Origin: Phymorhynchus buccinoides
Lineage: Eukaryota; Mollusca; Gastropoda; Neogastropoda; Raphitomidae
Length of the DNA: 64,000 bases
Assembly: GCA_017654935.2 (NCBI GenBank)
Contig: CM065710.1
Coordinates: 19,096,492 to 19,160,491, forward strand
Reading direction: 5' to 3'
The position numbers were made by a program, and so were the translations under genes. Below, piece by piece: positions 43,868 through 56,370 of this stretch. The number at the start of each line of letters is the position of its first letter. Position 1 is the stretch's first letter. The notes beneath the pieces were generated by a model. That model searched no databases and was not told where the DNA came from. It saw nothing but the letters and a program-made list of their open reading frames with translations.

Positions 43868-45915
43868 TTGTTATGTTTTTTAAATGCTCAGTTTTTTTTT
43901 TTTTTTTTTTTGTTCCTAAAGCTGATTCATCCATAAAAAAACGTCTTACTTTTTTTTAAATTGATTTTCCTACTGTATTGAATACAAGTATTAATAGACA
44001 GTTCGTGGTTTTGATATATTCTTGGTGATTGTTGTTTTGGGTTATTTTGAAGGCAAATTAGTATCAATTCTAGATGGTTATCGAAACCTGGTTTTTAAAA
44101 TAGGTTATTAAATGCATGCCATATTTAAGCAAAAATCTGTCCAAATTCAATACTTGTTTAATTGTTTCGCTTTTGCGAGTCTAGGCTATGACAATCTAAT
44201 TTCTGCATCATGGTACAAGTTATTAGAAAGATGCTTCAAGTAAGCTACACACAGGCATGGTTTTGCAACATACACAGTCAGTGACTATAGACAGGCACAT
44301 GACTTCGATACGGTACAACATAGAAGGTATCTGGATTGAAATGCCTTAAGCTTGTCACACACCAATTAATATGATATGTTTTAATATATAGAAACACGAT
44401 GACAACGAGTGGAGTGTTTAATCGTTTCCTCTGTGATGGGACAATGTCATGATCATATAACGATATGATATTGCTGGGTGATTTAAAACATTGGATTTAC
44501 TCAAACTCCATGATAAACTGAAAGCATGTCTATGATGTATACATCTATCACACACTACTTAAATAATCCCATCTGAAGATACGTTCAAGTTATCTGCGCC
44601 TATTATCACTGTCGGTCTACCTATATTATAACCTTTGTATTGAGAACTTCTGTATCCCCAATTATAATATGCCAAAGTAATACCATATTAAATATGGTGA
44701 CCCCTCAAGATCCGTTAAACTACCGACCTATCTCCTCTTGCTAAACTCGCCAAACCTCTAGAAAAATCATTAAAAAACGTAAATCTTCAGAATACTACTA
44801 CGATCATATTTTCCATTGCAACCAAAGTAGCTTTAGGAGAAAAACATTCCTGCCAAACTGTATACTCCCACTAATCTAATCGAAAATATTAACAATGCTT
44901 CTCACCTGTGCTATTTCGCGACTGTACGAAGGCCTTCGATTTTTGGGGGGGTTTTTTTATTGCACAGGACCTTCTATTAAAAACAAAATATCATTGCATT
45001 AGTTAAACCAAGATTCTATCGCCTCGTTCGTCCTTTCTATCTGATAGACGAAAACCGTCCCCAAAGATACATACATCTCATTCAATCATTCAATAGGGAT
45101 TCACCAAGGCTCTGTAGTTAGGACCTAGCCTCTTCATCATTTATATAAATGACTCCCACTTCATCTTACTTCACCGTGTGAGCACTAGTTTGCAGCGACA
45201 CACAAGGCATACAAATTGTTTAATGCTGATTCAATCTGTCGACTTGCAGAGTGAAATTAATCATTTAGTTGAAGGGACAGAGCAAAAATCATATGGCATC
45301 CACTCCCCCAAAAATCTAAGTTCATGGTAATCACAACAAGACAAAAGAGGCAACACTTACAAATCAATCACAGACACCCAACTATCCATGAAAAGCCTCT
45401 AGAAGAGTTACTTCACACAAATTACGCGGCTTATACATTGACAACAAACTTATCTTGGTCAAAAAGGACAGTAAATACGGGCCAAGAAAAAATATAAAAA
45501 AAGACTATTCAGCTCAAATAATCAAAGCACTTTTGGATCAACATACCCGTAAATTTTCAACGCCTATATCAACCTGACATTGAATTATTATCAGCATGTT
45601 GATGGGATTCAGCTGGGTTAAAAACACACTAAAAGCATGGTGAATATATAAACGTTCTTGATCCGCATACTCCTTAATCGTCTCCATTGAAACCCAAATG
45701 ACTATTAGACTCAACTTCTATCATTTGATTGAATGTTTACTAAAAAAGGAACCTTTATGACAAGATCTTAAATAGATAGCACCAAAAATATTTTTACGAA
45801 AATTTAAAGTCCAACAATCGAAGCAAAACCAAATGAATAATGCCCACACCAGAATCAAGATCATAAAATCATCCTACATCGATAGGTAGCAATGTGCATA
45901 GCATAAAATGACAAA
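43868..45915 (+). pseudogene. CR1/L2-like LINE, second copy, longer at the 3' end
   Basis: 43,868-45,000 aligns with 28,255-30,240 but with an indel every few tens of bases. Beyond 45,000 it continues where the first copy is cut off: an FLSDRxxTVPK segment, GIHQGSV (about 45,105), LHHLYK, a MVITTRQKRQHLQI block (about 45,325), and a C-terminal domain with NAYIQPDIEL, WDSAG, SSPLKP and FYENLKS-like pieces to about 45,890. No frame stays open for long. The R2 copy begins right after it. Confidence 0.82.
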
Positions 45916-45934
45916 GAAGTGCTGGGGGTACCAT

Positions 45935-46145
45935 TAGCCGATGAGTTTTAACCGAAGGCGTGGTTACAGCTACACCTATCTATATGTTAAAAAATCGGGA
46001 TTGTAGTGTTTGCACTGCCTACGGGGCATTGCAGACAGTATTGTTCCACATCTTTTGTATTTATAAATGTCCCATAGGTGTCTATGACCGAGAGGACGTT
46101 AAAACACAATTTTTCGTTCGTTCGTTCGTTCGTTCGTTCGTCCAG
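45935..46145 (+). repeat. Interspersed repeat R2, copy 4, with TTCG tail
   Basis: Head GCCGATGAGTTTTAACC, body with GGGGCATTGCAGACAGTATT and ATAAATGTCCCATAGGTGTC, then GACCGAGAGGACGTTAAAAC and a TTCG run of six units (46,113-46,141). This copy defines the orientation and the 3' tail of the family. Confidence 0.75.
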
Positions 46146-47007
46146 GTGGAAATGTGAACGACATCCCTGGGTGATCTAAAAAATTAAAAACTAGCCGTAT
46201 ATCCTTTCGCAAATCTTATCACAAGTACATAATGGACAAGTGTTAATCCCCCCCCAGTAATGTTAATGAGTTTTTACTGCGATAGGCAGTACCAATGTCA
46301 ATCAAACTTATGCAAGATTCTTGTAAATAACCTTATGTCTCTCTGTAAGATGTATGTATGCTCTCTTTCTTTCCCTCTCTCTCTCTCGTCTGTCGCTCTC
46401 TATCTCTGTCCTCCCTCTCTCCCTCCTCGCTCTCATATTCCATTCATCTATTGTTTTCTCTTTTTAAACGTGTATATCTAGTTATTTGTCTCAAATTATT
46501 CCTTTTTCGTAATCAATTTCAAACCACAATTCCAGTTCACAGTTGCTCATTAGTATCAGTGTTTGCTTATTAATTCCCATTTTGATCTTTCAATTATTTA
46601 ATGTGCCCCAATTCTCTGCCATTTTGTTTCATTTTCTTGACCTTGGATTTGTTTTTATGTCAATTTCTTGCTTGATGCATGGCTGTGAGTGTGTGAAGGA
46701 GAGTGCAAGGTGCAAGAAAGCTACTGCAACTTATACTGTTACCTCAATAAAAACATCTCTGGTTTGCTAGAAATCAAACCGTCAAATCGGCATTCCTCCT
46801 TGGAGATGTGGGGAAGTCAGATTCTTTTAGTGAAAGATAAGACATGGTCTTCTCGTTTATAAGGCACCTGAGTTAGACCAAAATTGTTTGCACGAAATGT
46901 CTACAATACAATCTTTTATACAGTTTACCAAAAGGAGTTTCGCTCACAACAAGAAAATATTCCTTTTTTTTTACTGCACACAAAGAAGAAAAAGCTAATC
47001 ACTATCA
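46146..47007. other. Spacer with a CT-rich stretch
   Basis: CT-rich sequence at 46,358-46,435; otherwise nothing recognised. Confidence 0.45.
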
Positions 47008-47511
47008 GTGGCTACACTCACCCGTTCAAAATGGCTCCTTTATCTTTGCAACTCAGCCAAGGAGGAATCGCCATTTGTATGGTTTGATTACGGGGAAACC
47101 AGACAAAGTGAGTGTTCTAATCCTGAAAAGGCTGTCTTCCTGGTGACAGCGACGCGTTTCTTGCACAAACTAACTTCGTCATGGTGCCCCCCGAATGCTC
47201 TCCTTAGCAAAGCGGGAAAGGGCCATCAGCAAAGGGCAGTTGACCGAAAGGGCCAGTGGCATATAGACGCAATCATTTTGTTTGCAAGTGGGGGCACATC
47301 ATCCTCAGCAAATACCATCTGTATTGTTAAACAAAATTCGCGACTCCTGGTGTGCTCGCCTCGGGGCATGGCTCCAGGATTTGTTCACACCATCTGTACA
47401 TATCTAATAAGCCATATGTATTTGTCCAGACCGGAGGACGTGTTAGCAGAATTCATCAACTGCATTGAGGGTGGTTTCGTTTTGTTTCTACGTGGTGCTG
47501 TTCGGTGCTGA
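47008..47511 (+). other. Open frame of 167 codons, no recognised family
   Basis: One of the longer non-repetitive open frames in the window with no family match. It begins at GTG, and its only ATG in the first two thirds is absent (the first Met codons are near 47,368). Composition looks ordinary but no domain, signal peptide or membrane segment stands out. The sequence is single-copy here. It may be chance or an exon; I cannot support a gene. Confidence 0.2.
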
Positions 47512-48134
47512 TGTGCAGTGTTTGGACACTACGTGTGATCATCAATTGAGTGCGTTTGTTCATAGGGGGCATAGCTTTTGCAGAGCAAGTACTAACAATG
47601 CGACCTAGCATCACAAAAGGAAATTAAGTGTCAAACTGAATATTCTGAGAAAAATATACATTTGAAAACTCCAGGCAATTGTCTTCTAAGATACAAGAAA
47701 CCATTTTGTATCTTTTTCTGTTCCAGAGGTAGAGCATTTAAGGTAAGGTGAGCGTTAGCCAATTTGAGGAAGGGAAATAGTCTTAGTCTAACCTTGCTGA
47801 ATGAATAGCATTGAACACCGTTTCAAAGGGATGAAAAAGGATGCTTTCTCTTCAGGAGGCCCGGACTGAGGATTTTAAGTTTTTCGTCCCACCCACGTTA
47901 CACACTGGGTGTTGTAATGAACTGCGTAGCCACCCGATGTTACTGTCTTCGTGGGACCTGCTAAGCATGGGTTCACAGAGTGGCGTCGCGTTGCTGTAGC
48001 CGTTTGGGCGATTCGTTCACCACGTTGAGTGGCCATGAGGGAGACTATCAGACTTGAGTACGTGTGCTAGTACTAACTTGTGTTTAGATGACTAATTCAT
48101 TGATAAGTGTGGCGGTGCAATAGAGAATGAGGTA
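47512..48134. other. Spacer without recognised gene
   Basis: No repeat or frame recognised. Confidence 0.45.
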
Positions 48135-48320
48135 ATTAACCGAGTCGTGGTCACCGCCTACAGCTATCTGTATTAATTTTTAAAAAATCGTGATCTACTG
48201 GTTCGGACTGCCTCCGGGCTATTGCCTCCAGTATTGTTCCCACCATGTTTGTATTCAAATGTCCCATTGTTGTCTGGTTTCAGACCGAGACGGGACGTTA
48301 AAACACCATTTTCGATAATT
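48135..48320 (+). repeat. Interspersed repeat R2, copy 5
   Basis: Same order of blocks as at 45.9 kb: ACCGAGTCGTGGTCACCGCC head, TTGCCTCCAGTATTGTTCCC, then CAAATGTCCCATTGTTGTCT and GGGACGTTAAAACACCATTT. More diverged, and without the TTCG run. Confidence 0.7.
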
Positions 48321-48574
48321 AATTGATGTTCATGGTCTGGTAGACCGTTTAGTTGAAGGTCACTACTTGTGGAAGGATTTATCTTGGACAAAGACATGTG
48401 TACAATTTGAGGGTACATTTCTTTAATCCTGGAGGTGTCCCATTTCTCATCAGCTTGATCGTTTCCTGGTCATCCGACCTTCCTTGCAGTCGTCGGCATT
48501 TCAGAACGACGTCAGCTCACGTGGCGCACGGTCAACGGGGATTAGATTAACCTGGCCTCCATCCCTACCTCCCG

Positions 48575-48582
48575 TGACGTCA
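48575..48582. promoter_or_regulatory. Perfect CRE palindrome upstream of a possible exon
   Basis: TGACGTCA, the consensus site for CREB/ATF factors, followed 10 bp later by a weak TATA-like CTTATACA. It lies about 140 bp before a good splice acceptor. An 8-bp site can occur by chance. Confidence 0.3.
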
Positions 48583-48719
48583 CACTGGGCTTATACAGCC
48601 AGACAGGGGGGGATCTACATTCCTCTGCCAAACACCAGAGTGATTCCCCGGTCGCCAATTATTCTTCAGTATTAAACGAGTCTTCACGTTGCTCTTTCTA
48701 TGTTGTTGCTGTTTTACAG

Positions 48720-48914
48720 GTTCGACCATATTGGACACTGCAACTAAACACTACGTGTACAGACAATTTCGACACACGAACACGCCACCAATACGATAAA
48801 CCTAGACTACAAGAAACTGCGATTACCTCAACGCCTTTCATCATGGCTGTGTCAAAATGTGGGCTGGTTGTGTTGCTCTTCGTGGAAGCTGTTCGAACTA
48901 GATGGCGTTTACTA
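48720..48914 (+). CDS. Possible exon encoding a signal peptide (partial gene)
   Basis: A pyrimidine-rich acceptor (TTGTTGCTGTTTTACAG, ending 48,719) is followed by 123 bp of possible 5' UTR and an ATG at 48,843. The ATG opens 24 codons (MAVSKCGLVVLLFVEAVRTRW and three more) up to GTGAGT, a consensus donor, at 48,915. The peptide has a short hydrophobic core, as in a secretory signal. Without the donor the frame runs on to 49,088 (81 codons) with basic, low-complexity sequence, which looks less natural. No downstream exon was recognised, so the gene, if real, is unidentified. Confidence 0.28.
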
Positions 48915-49179
48915 GTGAGTGGTAAACACTGCCCTGGCAAAATATTTGTGTTGCCCATTAATTCTGACTTCAGCCTTCCTTTACAAGTATCTCACCAGGA
49001 GAGAGGAGCGCGCAGAGAGACAGATAAGCCAACACGAGCGAAAGGTCATCACACTGGACGCATGAAGAACAGACAGGCAAGGGAATGACTGACGGTAGTG
49101 ATAATACACGTTTCAAAAAATGCCATTAACACTACACGTTCTCTCTGTCTCATTTCGTTGATTCTTTTTAATTCATCTC

Positions 49180-49186
49180 CTCGTCT

Positions 49187-49278
<92 letters not shown>

Positions 49279-49285
49279 TCTCTTT
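49180..49285. repeat. CT-rich array
   Basis: About 100 bp of CT with two CCTC interruptions. Confidence 0.93.
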
Positions 49286-49429
49286 CTCTGAAGTCAGTCT
49301 AAATCGCGTAGTTTTAGAGTTTAGATGAGTTGGATAAACAGAATACTAAACGGCAGCCAGCATCAATATGCGGAACATTTGACCTGACATTTACCATTGT
49401 CTATTGAAAAATGTTACTTTCCTCAAGCT

Positions 49430-49960
49430 TCAAAGAGACAAGGTAGTCTGCCTTCCGTTTTTAAATCTGGTGACCCAGAGGATGCTCAATTACAGGGCCA
49501 ATATCAATTGATCTGTCTATCAAACCGCTAGAAAAGCATTTAAAGAACATGATCAATCCATTTGATGAACATAATTTATTCATCAAATCAAAGCGGACCA
49601 GAAAAAAATCATTCTTGTCAACTGCAGCTTTCAAACTAATTAGAGAAATGGCAACAAGCATAAATAATGATCTTTATCACTGGGGAGTATTTGTTGACTT
49701 TTCAACTGGGGCAGTATTTCGACTTTGCTAAAGCATTGATACCCACTGACCTTAAATCTCCTTATAAGAAAACTAAAATTGTATTGTTTATTGCAAGCAA
49801 CATATCTTATTCTCATCCGTTCTAACTAACAGGCAGGCAATAGTATTTCAGGACTATAAAAAGTCTTCCTTTAAATCAATAACTTGGTGTCCCCAGGTCA
49901 GTCCTGAGTCCAGTCTTATGTCTATATAAATTAAATGACTCCCTTTACATGTTTCACTGA
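49430..49960 (+). pseudogene. CR1/L2-like LINE, third copy, RT part
   Basis: Pieces in several frames: PFLNLVTQRM/KSGDPEDAQL, FIKSKRTRKKSFLSTAAFKL (about 49,580), INNDLYHWGVFVDFS (about 49,665-49,705), and GVPRSVLSPVLCL (about 49,890) with the usual GxPQG changed. Many frame changes. It differs clearly from the other two CR1/L2-like copies and belongs to a sister subfamily. Confidence 0.75.
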
Positions 49961-50312
49961 TTGTGAACTTTTGCAGAGATACATAACAATAAATATGGAC
50001 AAAGACTCATATAGGTTTGTGCTATGTGAATCTTGCATTACTGTTTATTATCATCAATATTTATTATTATGGTTTAAGATTTAGTCGTTCTTTTGATGTC
50101 GTTCTTAATGATGAGTGATAATGCTGTTGTTTGTCTATTCATTTTTTAAATTTGCTTGTTTATTTTTAATTTGTTTGAGGACCTGAATGAAAAGAGAGGT
50201 TGATATGCTATTCAGGCATCCTCATTAAAACATTTCAAAGCTCAATTCTTTAACCTGTTGTTACTAGCTCTGATGTTTGTTCTTTGTGTTTTGATTCTTA
50301 TGTGCATCAGTC

Positions 50313-50343
<31 letters not shown>

Positions 50344-50360
50344 GCTCTCTCTCATCTCTA

Positions 50361-50397
<37 letters not shown>

Positions 50398-50619
50398 ATG
50401 ATCCAAAATAAACACTTATAAATCAGGAAGCCAGGAAACTCTTCTCAGTGCACATATTCAATCACTAGTGACTATGGCTTCGGACACTCTGGACCGTGCC
50501 AGTGACAAACCACTTTGAAACCCCTTGTCCGCTCTTATAATCGCAGCTTTAAACGATGTTCTATGAAATCAGTTCCGTAACATAGAAGATTTTAAGAATC
50601 AAATAAATAGTTTCGTACT
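49961..50619. other. Degenerate interior between LINE pieces, with a CT array
   Basis: AT-rich; the CT array is at 50,316-50,392. No frame recognised. Confidence 0.4.
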
Positions 50620-50880
50620 GTTAAGTATCGGCTGGAAATTTTAATAAAGGAAGACTGATGCACGAAAATAATGAACGGAATGGCACCATCTAGATTAAGG
50701 AAATAAATTACGTCAAAGATAAAAGACATGTGCACAAAATTTCTCTCAATAGACCCCGTTGGAGTTATTCAAATCAGTCTGCATATTCCGGAGGTTCCCT
50801 ATGGAACTCTTACCTAATAACTTTGAAAAGAATTATCCCGTGCTTCATCTTCGAAGACATCTTAAGAATTAGATGTTGAC
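50620..50880 (+). pseudogene. LINE C-terminal end
   Basis: Reads LMHKIMNGMAPSRLR (about 50,657), then SYSNQSAYSGGSLWNS and LPNNFEKNYPVLHLRRHLK (about 50,810-50,865), the typical C-terminal tail of CR1/Jockey-type RT proteins. Probably the end of the same copy as 49,430-49,960. Confidence 0.65.
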
Positions 50881-50945
50881 ATTTGATTTTCAAATGTTTG
50901 AACATTAAATGTAACAAATGCCATACACATGCTTTGATTGTTTAT

Positions 50946-51141
50946 ATCTCTTCTCTCTCTGTCTTCGCTATCTCTCTGTATATATATCTATTATCTCCCA
51001 TCGCTCTCTATCTTCTATCTCTCGAGAGCTCTATATAATCTATCTAGTACTATTATTTATCTAGGTATATCTCTATTTCGTTATCTCTCTCTCTTACTCC
51101 ATCTCTCCTTCTCTCTCTTCTCTCTCTCTCTTCTCTCTATC

Positions 51142-51183
<42 letters not shown>

Positions 51184-51441
51184 CTCCTCTCTCCTCTCTC
51201 TATCACTTCTCTCGTCTCTCTCTTTCTCTCTCTCCCTCTCTTCCTCCCTCTCTCTCTCAAAATTTTCAGTTTTTGTACATGATATTCATGGTGTCGTTTA
51301 GTATAGTATTTAATTCGATGTCTGTTGTTTGTAATGTGTTTATTTCGATATTTTCGTTAACACCGGGGCAGGGCTTGTAAAACAGTATAGTAATTATCTC
51401 ATATACCTGTTATAAATAAAATTTCGTCCGTCGTTCGTTCG

Positions 51442-51494
<53 letters not shown>

Positions 51495-51560
51495 TCCTCT
51501 CTTCTCCTCTCCCTTCCTTCTCGCTATCTCTGCTCTCTCTCTCTCTCTTAAATTCCAGAT
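50946..51560. repeat. CT-rich region with many irregular interruptions
   Basis: CT-rich sequence at 50,946-51,262 and 51,446-51,550, with scattered A, G and extra C bases. A TTCG run of four units lies at 51,426-51,447, as in R2 tails. The irregularity contrasts with the clean CT arrays elsewhere and suggests base-level errors. Confidence 0.85.
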
Positions 51561-53009
51561 TCAAATACAATTTAAACAAACATTATTTTTAAATGGCCAT
51601 AAAATAATGAGTTATTGTGTTCTATTGTCAAAATGTAATTGAAGGATGGCTCATTTGTATTCACCTGTCCATTATATGAAAATGCTTTTCCTGCTAAATT
51701 CATCCGGAAACCCATGTCTGCTTAAACTGATATGTTACGTCGCATCTAGGAATTAAAATGTTATAAAACAATTTGCTCATTACTTTCATCATGCATTGAA
51801 GCTAGAGAGAGATATAATATAAATTAGATGAAACGTTATGTTTGAATGTTAATGTTCCCCCCCTTCAAATCTGGCCAAGTCCTTTTGAATAAACCATGCG
51901 CATTCGCAATTTCGCCATCTCTCTCTCTGTGTGTCTGAAACCATAATGCATTTAGACGCACGTAAGATAGAATTACTTCGTTGTTTATAGTGTGTGAGGG
52001 GGGAGGGGAGGGGAAAGATAGACAGCAGAGAGAGTGCGTTAGAGGAAGACTTTCAAAATAATCGCACAAATCATAACACACACCGAAACTCATGAAACAA
52101 TCTTTTATCACCTTCTTTGTGACCTGGGGAACTTTTATTTGTTCAAATAAACATTACGCTATACAATCATTATGCAGAATTGGAACAACGTCAGATGTAT
52201 TCACGTGTTCAGTTAAACACAATCAAATGCTTAGTAACAACGTGTATAACTATGTAGGACACCGTTGCATAACAAGTATGTAAGAGAAACAACACTTTTA
52301 TCATAAAATGCATGATTGTGTCGTATAGATCGCTATCGACAAACAGGAGCTGTCTTCTACATCGTTTATTTGTAAAACCAAATAACCGAACATTAATACA
52401 GAATCTTAGTTGCACGTCCCCATTTGGTCGGTTCGTGTCGGTCTGTCTGTCTCTCTGTCTGTCGGTCGGTGGTCAAAACTTGTCGCACATTTTGACAAAA
52501 TTCTTCGCACTTCAATCGACGGCTACGCTCAATTGAGCCGCACTTTAAAATGATTGGTATTTTACAAGGGTACAAAATAATAAAACTACGTAATACAGAC
52601 AATAAAACAGGACACGACGAGTAGGCGGTTGCCTTTCTTTTGATGAGGATAAGTAGGATACCTAGTTTAAATGTTTTCCAAAAGATTATAAAAAAAAGTT
52701 ACGCAAGGGTGACTGAGTAACATTCTGGTTTACAGATTAAAATTATTGAAAAAGCCAGGGAGGGAACTCATGATTGGAGTGGTAAAAAAGGACCACGTGC
52801 ACAAACTTATTGCGATCGGCGCTTGTTAAAAACTTATTACCTTTAATTTTTGATGTATCTAGAATCAAATGTTATTCTTTTGAAGAAATCAAACAATGAA
52901 TTAGTTAAACACAGGTCTTACATTGTAAATCAGTATTAGTATATACCACGAGCTTTGTGTTAATCACTGATGTGTACCAAGAGTTTTGCTAATTCTCCGC
53001 CTCTCTCTC
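51561..53009. other. Spacer without recognised gene
   Basis: Includes a short TCTG/TCGG run at 52,438-52,472. No frame or family recognised. Confidence 0.45.
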
Positions 53010-53430
53010 TCTCTCATTTGTCTCTCTCACCCCCCTCCTCCTTTCCTATTCTTAATATCTTGTAAACTATATAGTTTGTACTACGCCCGTTCTTATAGTC
53101 ATTGAGTGTAAATGAAATAATAATAATATATCTTAATTAATTAACATTACGTCCAGATTAGTACGTGTGGTCCGTTTGTGGTGTGTGCGCGCGCGCGCGC
53201 GCGCGCGTGTGGTTGCGTGTGTGGTGTGTTGGTCAGATTATTTAAGGCGAACGAGACGATTTATTTTAGCTGTCGATCTAACGGCCGCCACACAATGCAA
53301 ACGAAGACATAGGCAAGAAAAGCGCGCTATAGAGCGAAATAGTGTTTTCGCAGACACAGCCACTCTGTCATCACTGAAGCGGAGGTTGGCGGCAGGAGAC
53401 AAGATTTTCGGCGGACAGAACGTTCGCCGT

Positions 53431-53455
53431 CAGCAGCAGCAGCAGCAGCAGCAGC
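53431..53455. repeat. (CAG)n repeat, copy B
   Basis: About eight units, against about sixteen in copy A. Confidence 0.93.
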
Positions 53456-53540
53456 ATGCCTGGAGGAAGAGGAGAGGAGGAGGAGGAGGGGAGGAGGAGG
53501 AGGAGGAGGCCCCACACTCCAGATTCTGGCCTCCATGACG

Positions 53541-53740
53541 TTATATTGAGGGGAGAAGGTAAGAGAAGAAGAAAAAGAAAAAGAAGAATAAGGAGAGGGA
53601 AGGAGAAGACGACGACGACGACGACGACAACGACGACGAAGAAGAAGAGAAGAAGAGGGAAGACGAAGAAGAACAAAACGACGAAGAAGAACAAAAGAAG
53701 AAGAGGGGAAGGAGGAGACGACGACACGAGAAGAAGACGA

Positions 53741-53771
<31 letters not shown>

Positions 53772-54290
53772 AAAAAGAGGGGAAGGAGGAAGAAGATGAA
53801 GAAGAAGAGGGGAAGGAGGAAGAAGACGACGACGACGAAGAAGAAAAAAAAGAAGAAGAAGAAGAAGGAGGAGGAAGAGAAGAAGAAGATAGAAGAAGAA
53901 GAAGAAGAAAGAAGAGAAAGAAGAAGAAGAAGAAGAGGGGGAAGGATGGGAAAAAAAAAAAAAAGGGGTGGGGGGGGGGGGGGGACGAAGAAGAAGAAAG
54001 ACGAGAAGAAAGAAGAAGCAAGAAGAAGAGAAGAGGAACACATGCAAACAAGAAGAAGAAAAAGAAGAAGATTATGAAGATGATGAAGAAGAAGAAGAAG
54101 AGAAGGAAGAAGAAGCACGAAGAAGCAGAAGAAGAAGAAGAAAGAAAGAAGAGGAACAGAACAATAACAAGAAGAAGAACAAGAAGAGGGGAAGGAGGAA
54201 GAGCGAAAAGAAGAAGAGAAGAAGAAGAAGGAAGAGAAGAAGAAGAAGAGAACGAAGAAGAAGAAGAAGAAGAAAAAAAAAAAAAACATA
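53541..54290. repeat. GAA/GAC purine tract, copy B
   Basis: Same order of GAC blocks and GAGGGGAAGGAGGAAGA islands as in copy A, but with many one-base gains and losses and a homopolymer patch (A then G run) at 53,950-53,985 absent from copy A. Confidence 0.93.
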
Positions 54291-54361
54291 CTCAATTGAA
54301 TCTTATTCAGCTTTAAAGGAGAATCAACACTTTCCCCCCTTGAACTCTTGAATCAAAATTA

Positions 54362-54900
54362 GGCTAGTCTGTATGATGGACCAGGCGATCTATAGATTTT
54401 CTTTGCGTAAATCTGAAGGGATAAATAATTATAGTGTTCGTGAAAAACAAGAGAAAAACAAAAGGAGTCTTTAAATGTCTCGAAGTAAGGGATATATATA
54501 TTTTGTGGTGTGGTGATTAGGTTGTGGCAACCTGTTATTTATAATAATGTGGTGAGTACAATAAACGGATTATTTATGTAAACAATACAATACATTATTG
54601 TGATTTGGTTATGTGTAATTGGGGCGCCACAATGTGTTTCAGTAGCACAGGCTGACCCCATGGGCGGTACAAGGGTTGTACCAGGGAGCTCTGAAGTTCG
54701 CCACCTGTGACGAGGTGTGCTGTGGACGCTGTCTTGATGCTCCACCTCCTGGAAGTGGGACTTCCAGTGAGTCGCGCAGCTGATGCTGCTCAAGAAATGA
54801 AAAGAAATTAATCAAGAAACTCAAAGCCACAGAAAGAAGTGAAAGTCAGGAAGAAGAAGAAAAGCACCACCCAAGGAAATTACGTTGACGGAAAACAAAG
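54362..54900 (+). repeat. Dispersed repeat R3, copy 3
   Basis: Nearly identical to 31,743-32,280 as part of the segmental duplication. Confidence 0.78.
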
Positions 54901-54906
54901 AGAGAG

Positions 54907-54995
<89 letters not shown>

Positions 54996-55030
54996 CAGAG
55001 ACAGAGAGAGAGAGAGAGAGAGACAGAGAT
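54900..55030. repeat. (GA)n array
   Basis: GA repeats with GACAGAGA interruptions, at the end of R3. Confidence 0.95.
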
Positions 55031-55054
55031 AGTTGAAGTATTTTTACGGGTATA

Positions 55055-55345
55055 ATTAGTACATTTAGTGAGCCTTCTCTAGGAAGGTGAAATTTAATTG
55101 TAATTATTAAGAGGTTAGTGATGTTAGTGGGAGGACAGCTGAGTATCAGGAGCGCTTGGTGCCAGATGTTCCCGCTTCAGGATTTAGCTAAATGCAAGTT
55201 CTCTAGACATAAGAATGTTACAGGGAGGGAAATTTAAAAGGCAACACAGGGAGGGAACTGTCCTCCCACTAACATCACTAACCTCTTAATAATTACAATT
55301 AAATTTCACCTCCCTAGGGGAAGGCTCATTAAATTTACTAATTAT
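55055..55345. repeat. Foldback element FB1, copy B
   Basis: Same two arms as at 32,421-32,712 with one extra A in both arms (TATTAAGAGG and its complement CCTCTTAATA), so the change has been matched in both arms. Confidence 0.83.
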
Positions 55346-55774
55346 TATTCGGTTAGTGACGTCCTTAGTGGTAAGGACAGTTGAGATTTTAGAGATATGT
55401 CTAGAGAAGTTGTCAATGGGATTGAAAAACAATCATTCACGAAATGATTATGATAATGTTTTTGTCTTACCTCATAAGGGAAGACTGTACCTTCCTGTAT
55501 AACTTCCACAGAGCGCTTGTCTGCATGAAGGTCATCAGACTGTCTTCTCAATCACCATCATTTGAACACTATTTACAATATAACACTTGAATAATCCTCC
55601 CAAACAAACAAAGAATCCATTTCAGTGTCCATTCACATTATTTCGCTACAAAATGGTCCAGGATTGTTTGGCTGATGTTCACCTGTTTTTTGTGGGTGTT
55701 TTTTTTCTCCGATTTTCTATAAAACTTAACAAATGTCTTTTCACTACTTCAACCAGCACTCTTCATAATTGAAG

Positions 55775-56370
55775 TTAACGGTACTCCTCTGAGGTAGACG
55801 CACTTCTGGTACTGTGCGCCGAGAAAATATCAGCATCCATGCCTGCCTCAGCGAGCACAGTGTTCACCCAGCGAGCTAATGTATCTCGACTGACAGGCAG
55901 AAGTGGTTTTGGAATTGTTTTGAACAACTGTGGTCCTGTGTTGAAATTGTTTAGTTTTTCTCAAGATAAACTTTCAGATGAGGGATTAAACCCAGTTTTG
56001 GTTACTTTGAAATGCGCATATCTTAACAGGCTGAAGGTAAATTCCTGGTTTTGATCGTTTCTGTTTTTCATAAAACGTAGTTACACATATGTTGCTTTTT
56101 AGCTTAATGTCCGAACGTTTGAGAGCATGTAGAGCCTGGCCCCTTTGTCCAGTCAATAGCGTCAACAGCATACACGTGCGTAAAGTAAGGTCTTTGAGGG
56201 ACAAGCTATCCAATTCAGACAGTGATTCCAAGCAACCCAGAACCTGATCCACATCCCAAGTTTCTCTATATTTAGGCAGTGAAGGTCTCTTCTCAAACGC
56301 CACACATTCCCAACCGGGGGTCCGTGGCGAGAGGACCTCTCTCTCACTACGCGATGACACCGATGCAATG
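55775..56370 (-). pseudogene. Tyrosine recombinase fragment, copy B
   Basis: Same protein pieces as 33,142-33,770: KRPSLPKYRETWDV, LLTGQRGQ, PVSRDTLARW and HSTRSAS. Here the region around 55,960 is in frame across the two halves but has a TGA, and a one-base gain near 56,074 shifts the frame after VTTF. The two copies thus carry different lesions on top of the shared loss of the tyrosine end. Confidence 0.78.

Noticed and set aside
43313..43936. Open frames of about 200 codons across the gap
   Set aside because: They consist of N positions translated as X.
53167..53538. A CAG-encoded polyglutamine protein (123 codons)
   Set aside because: The frame runs through a GC/GT array and a purine tract, and the matching frame is not kept in copy A.
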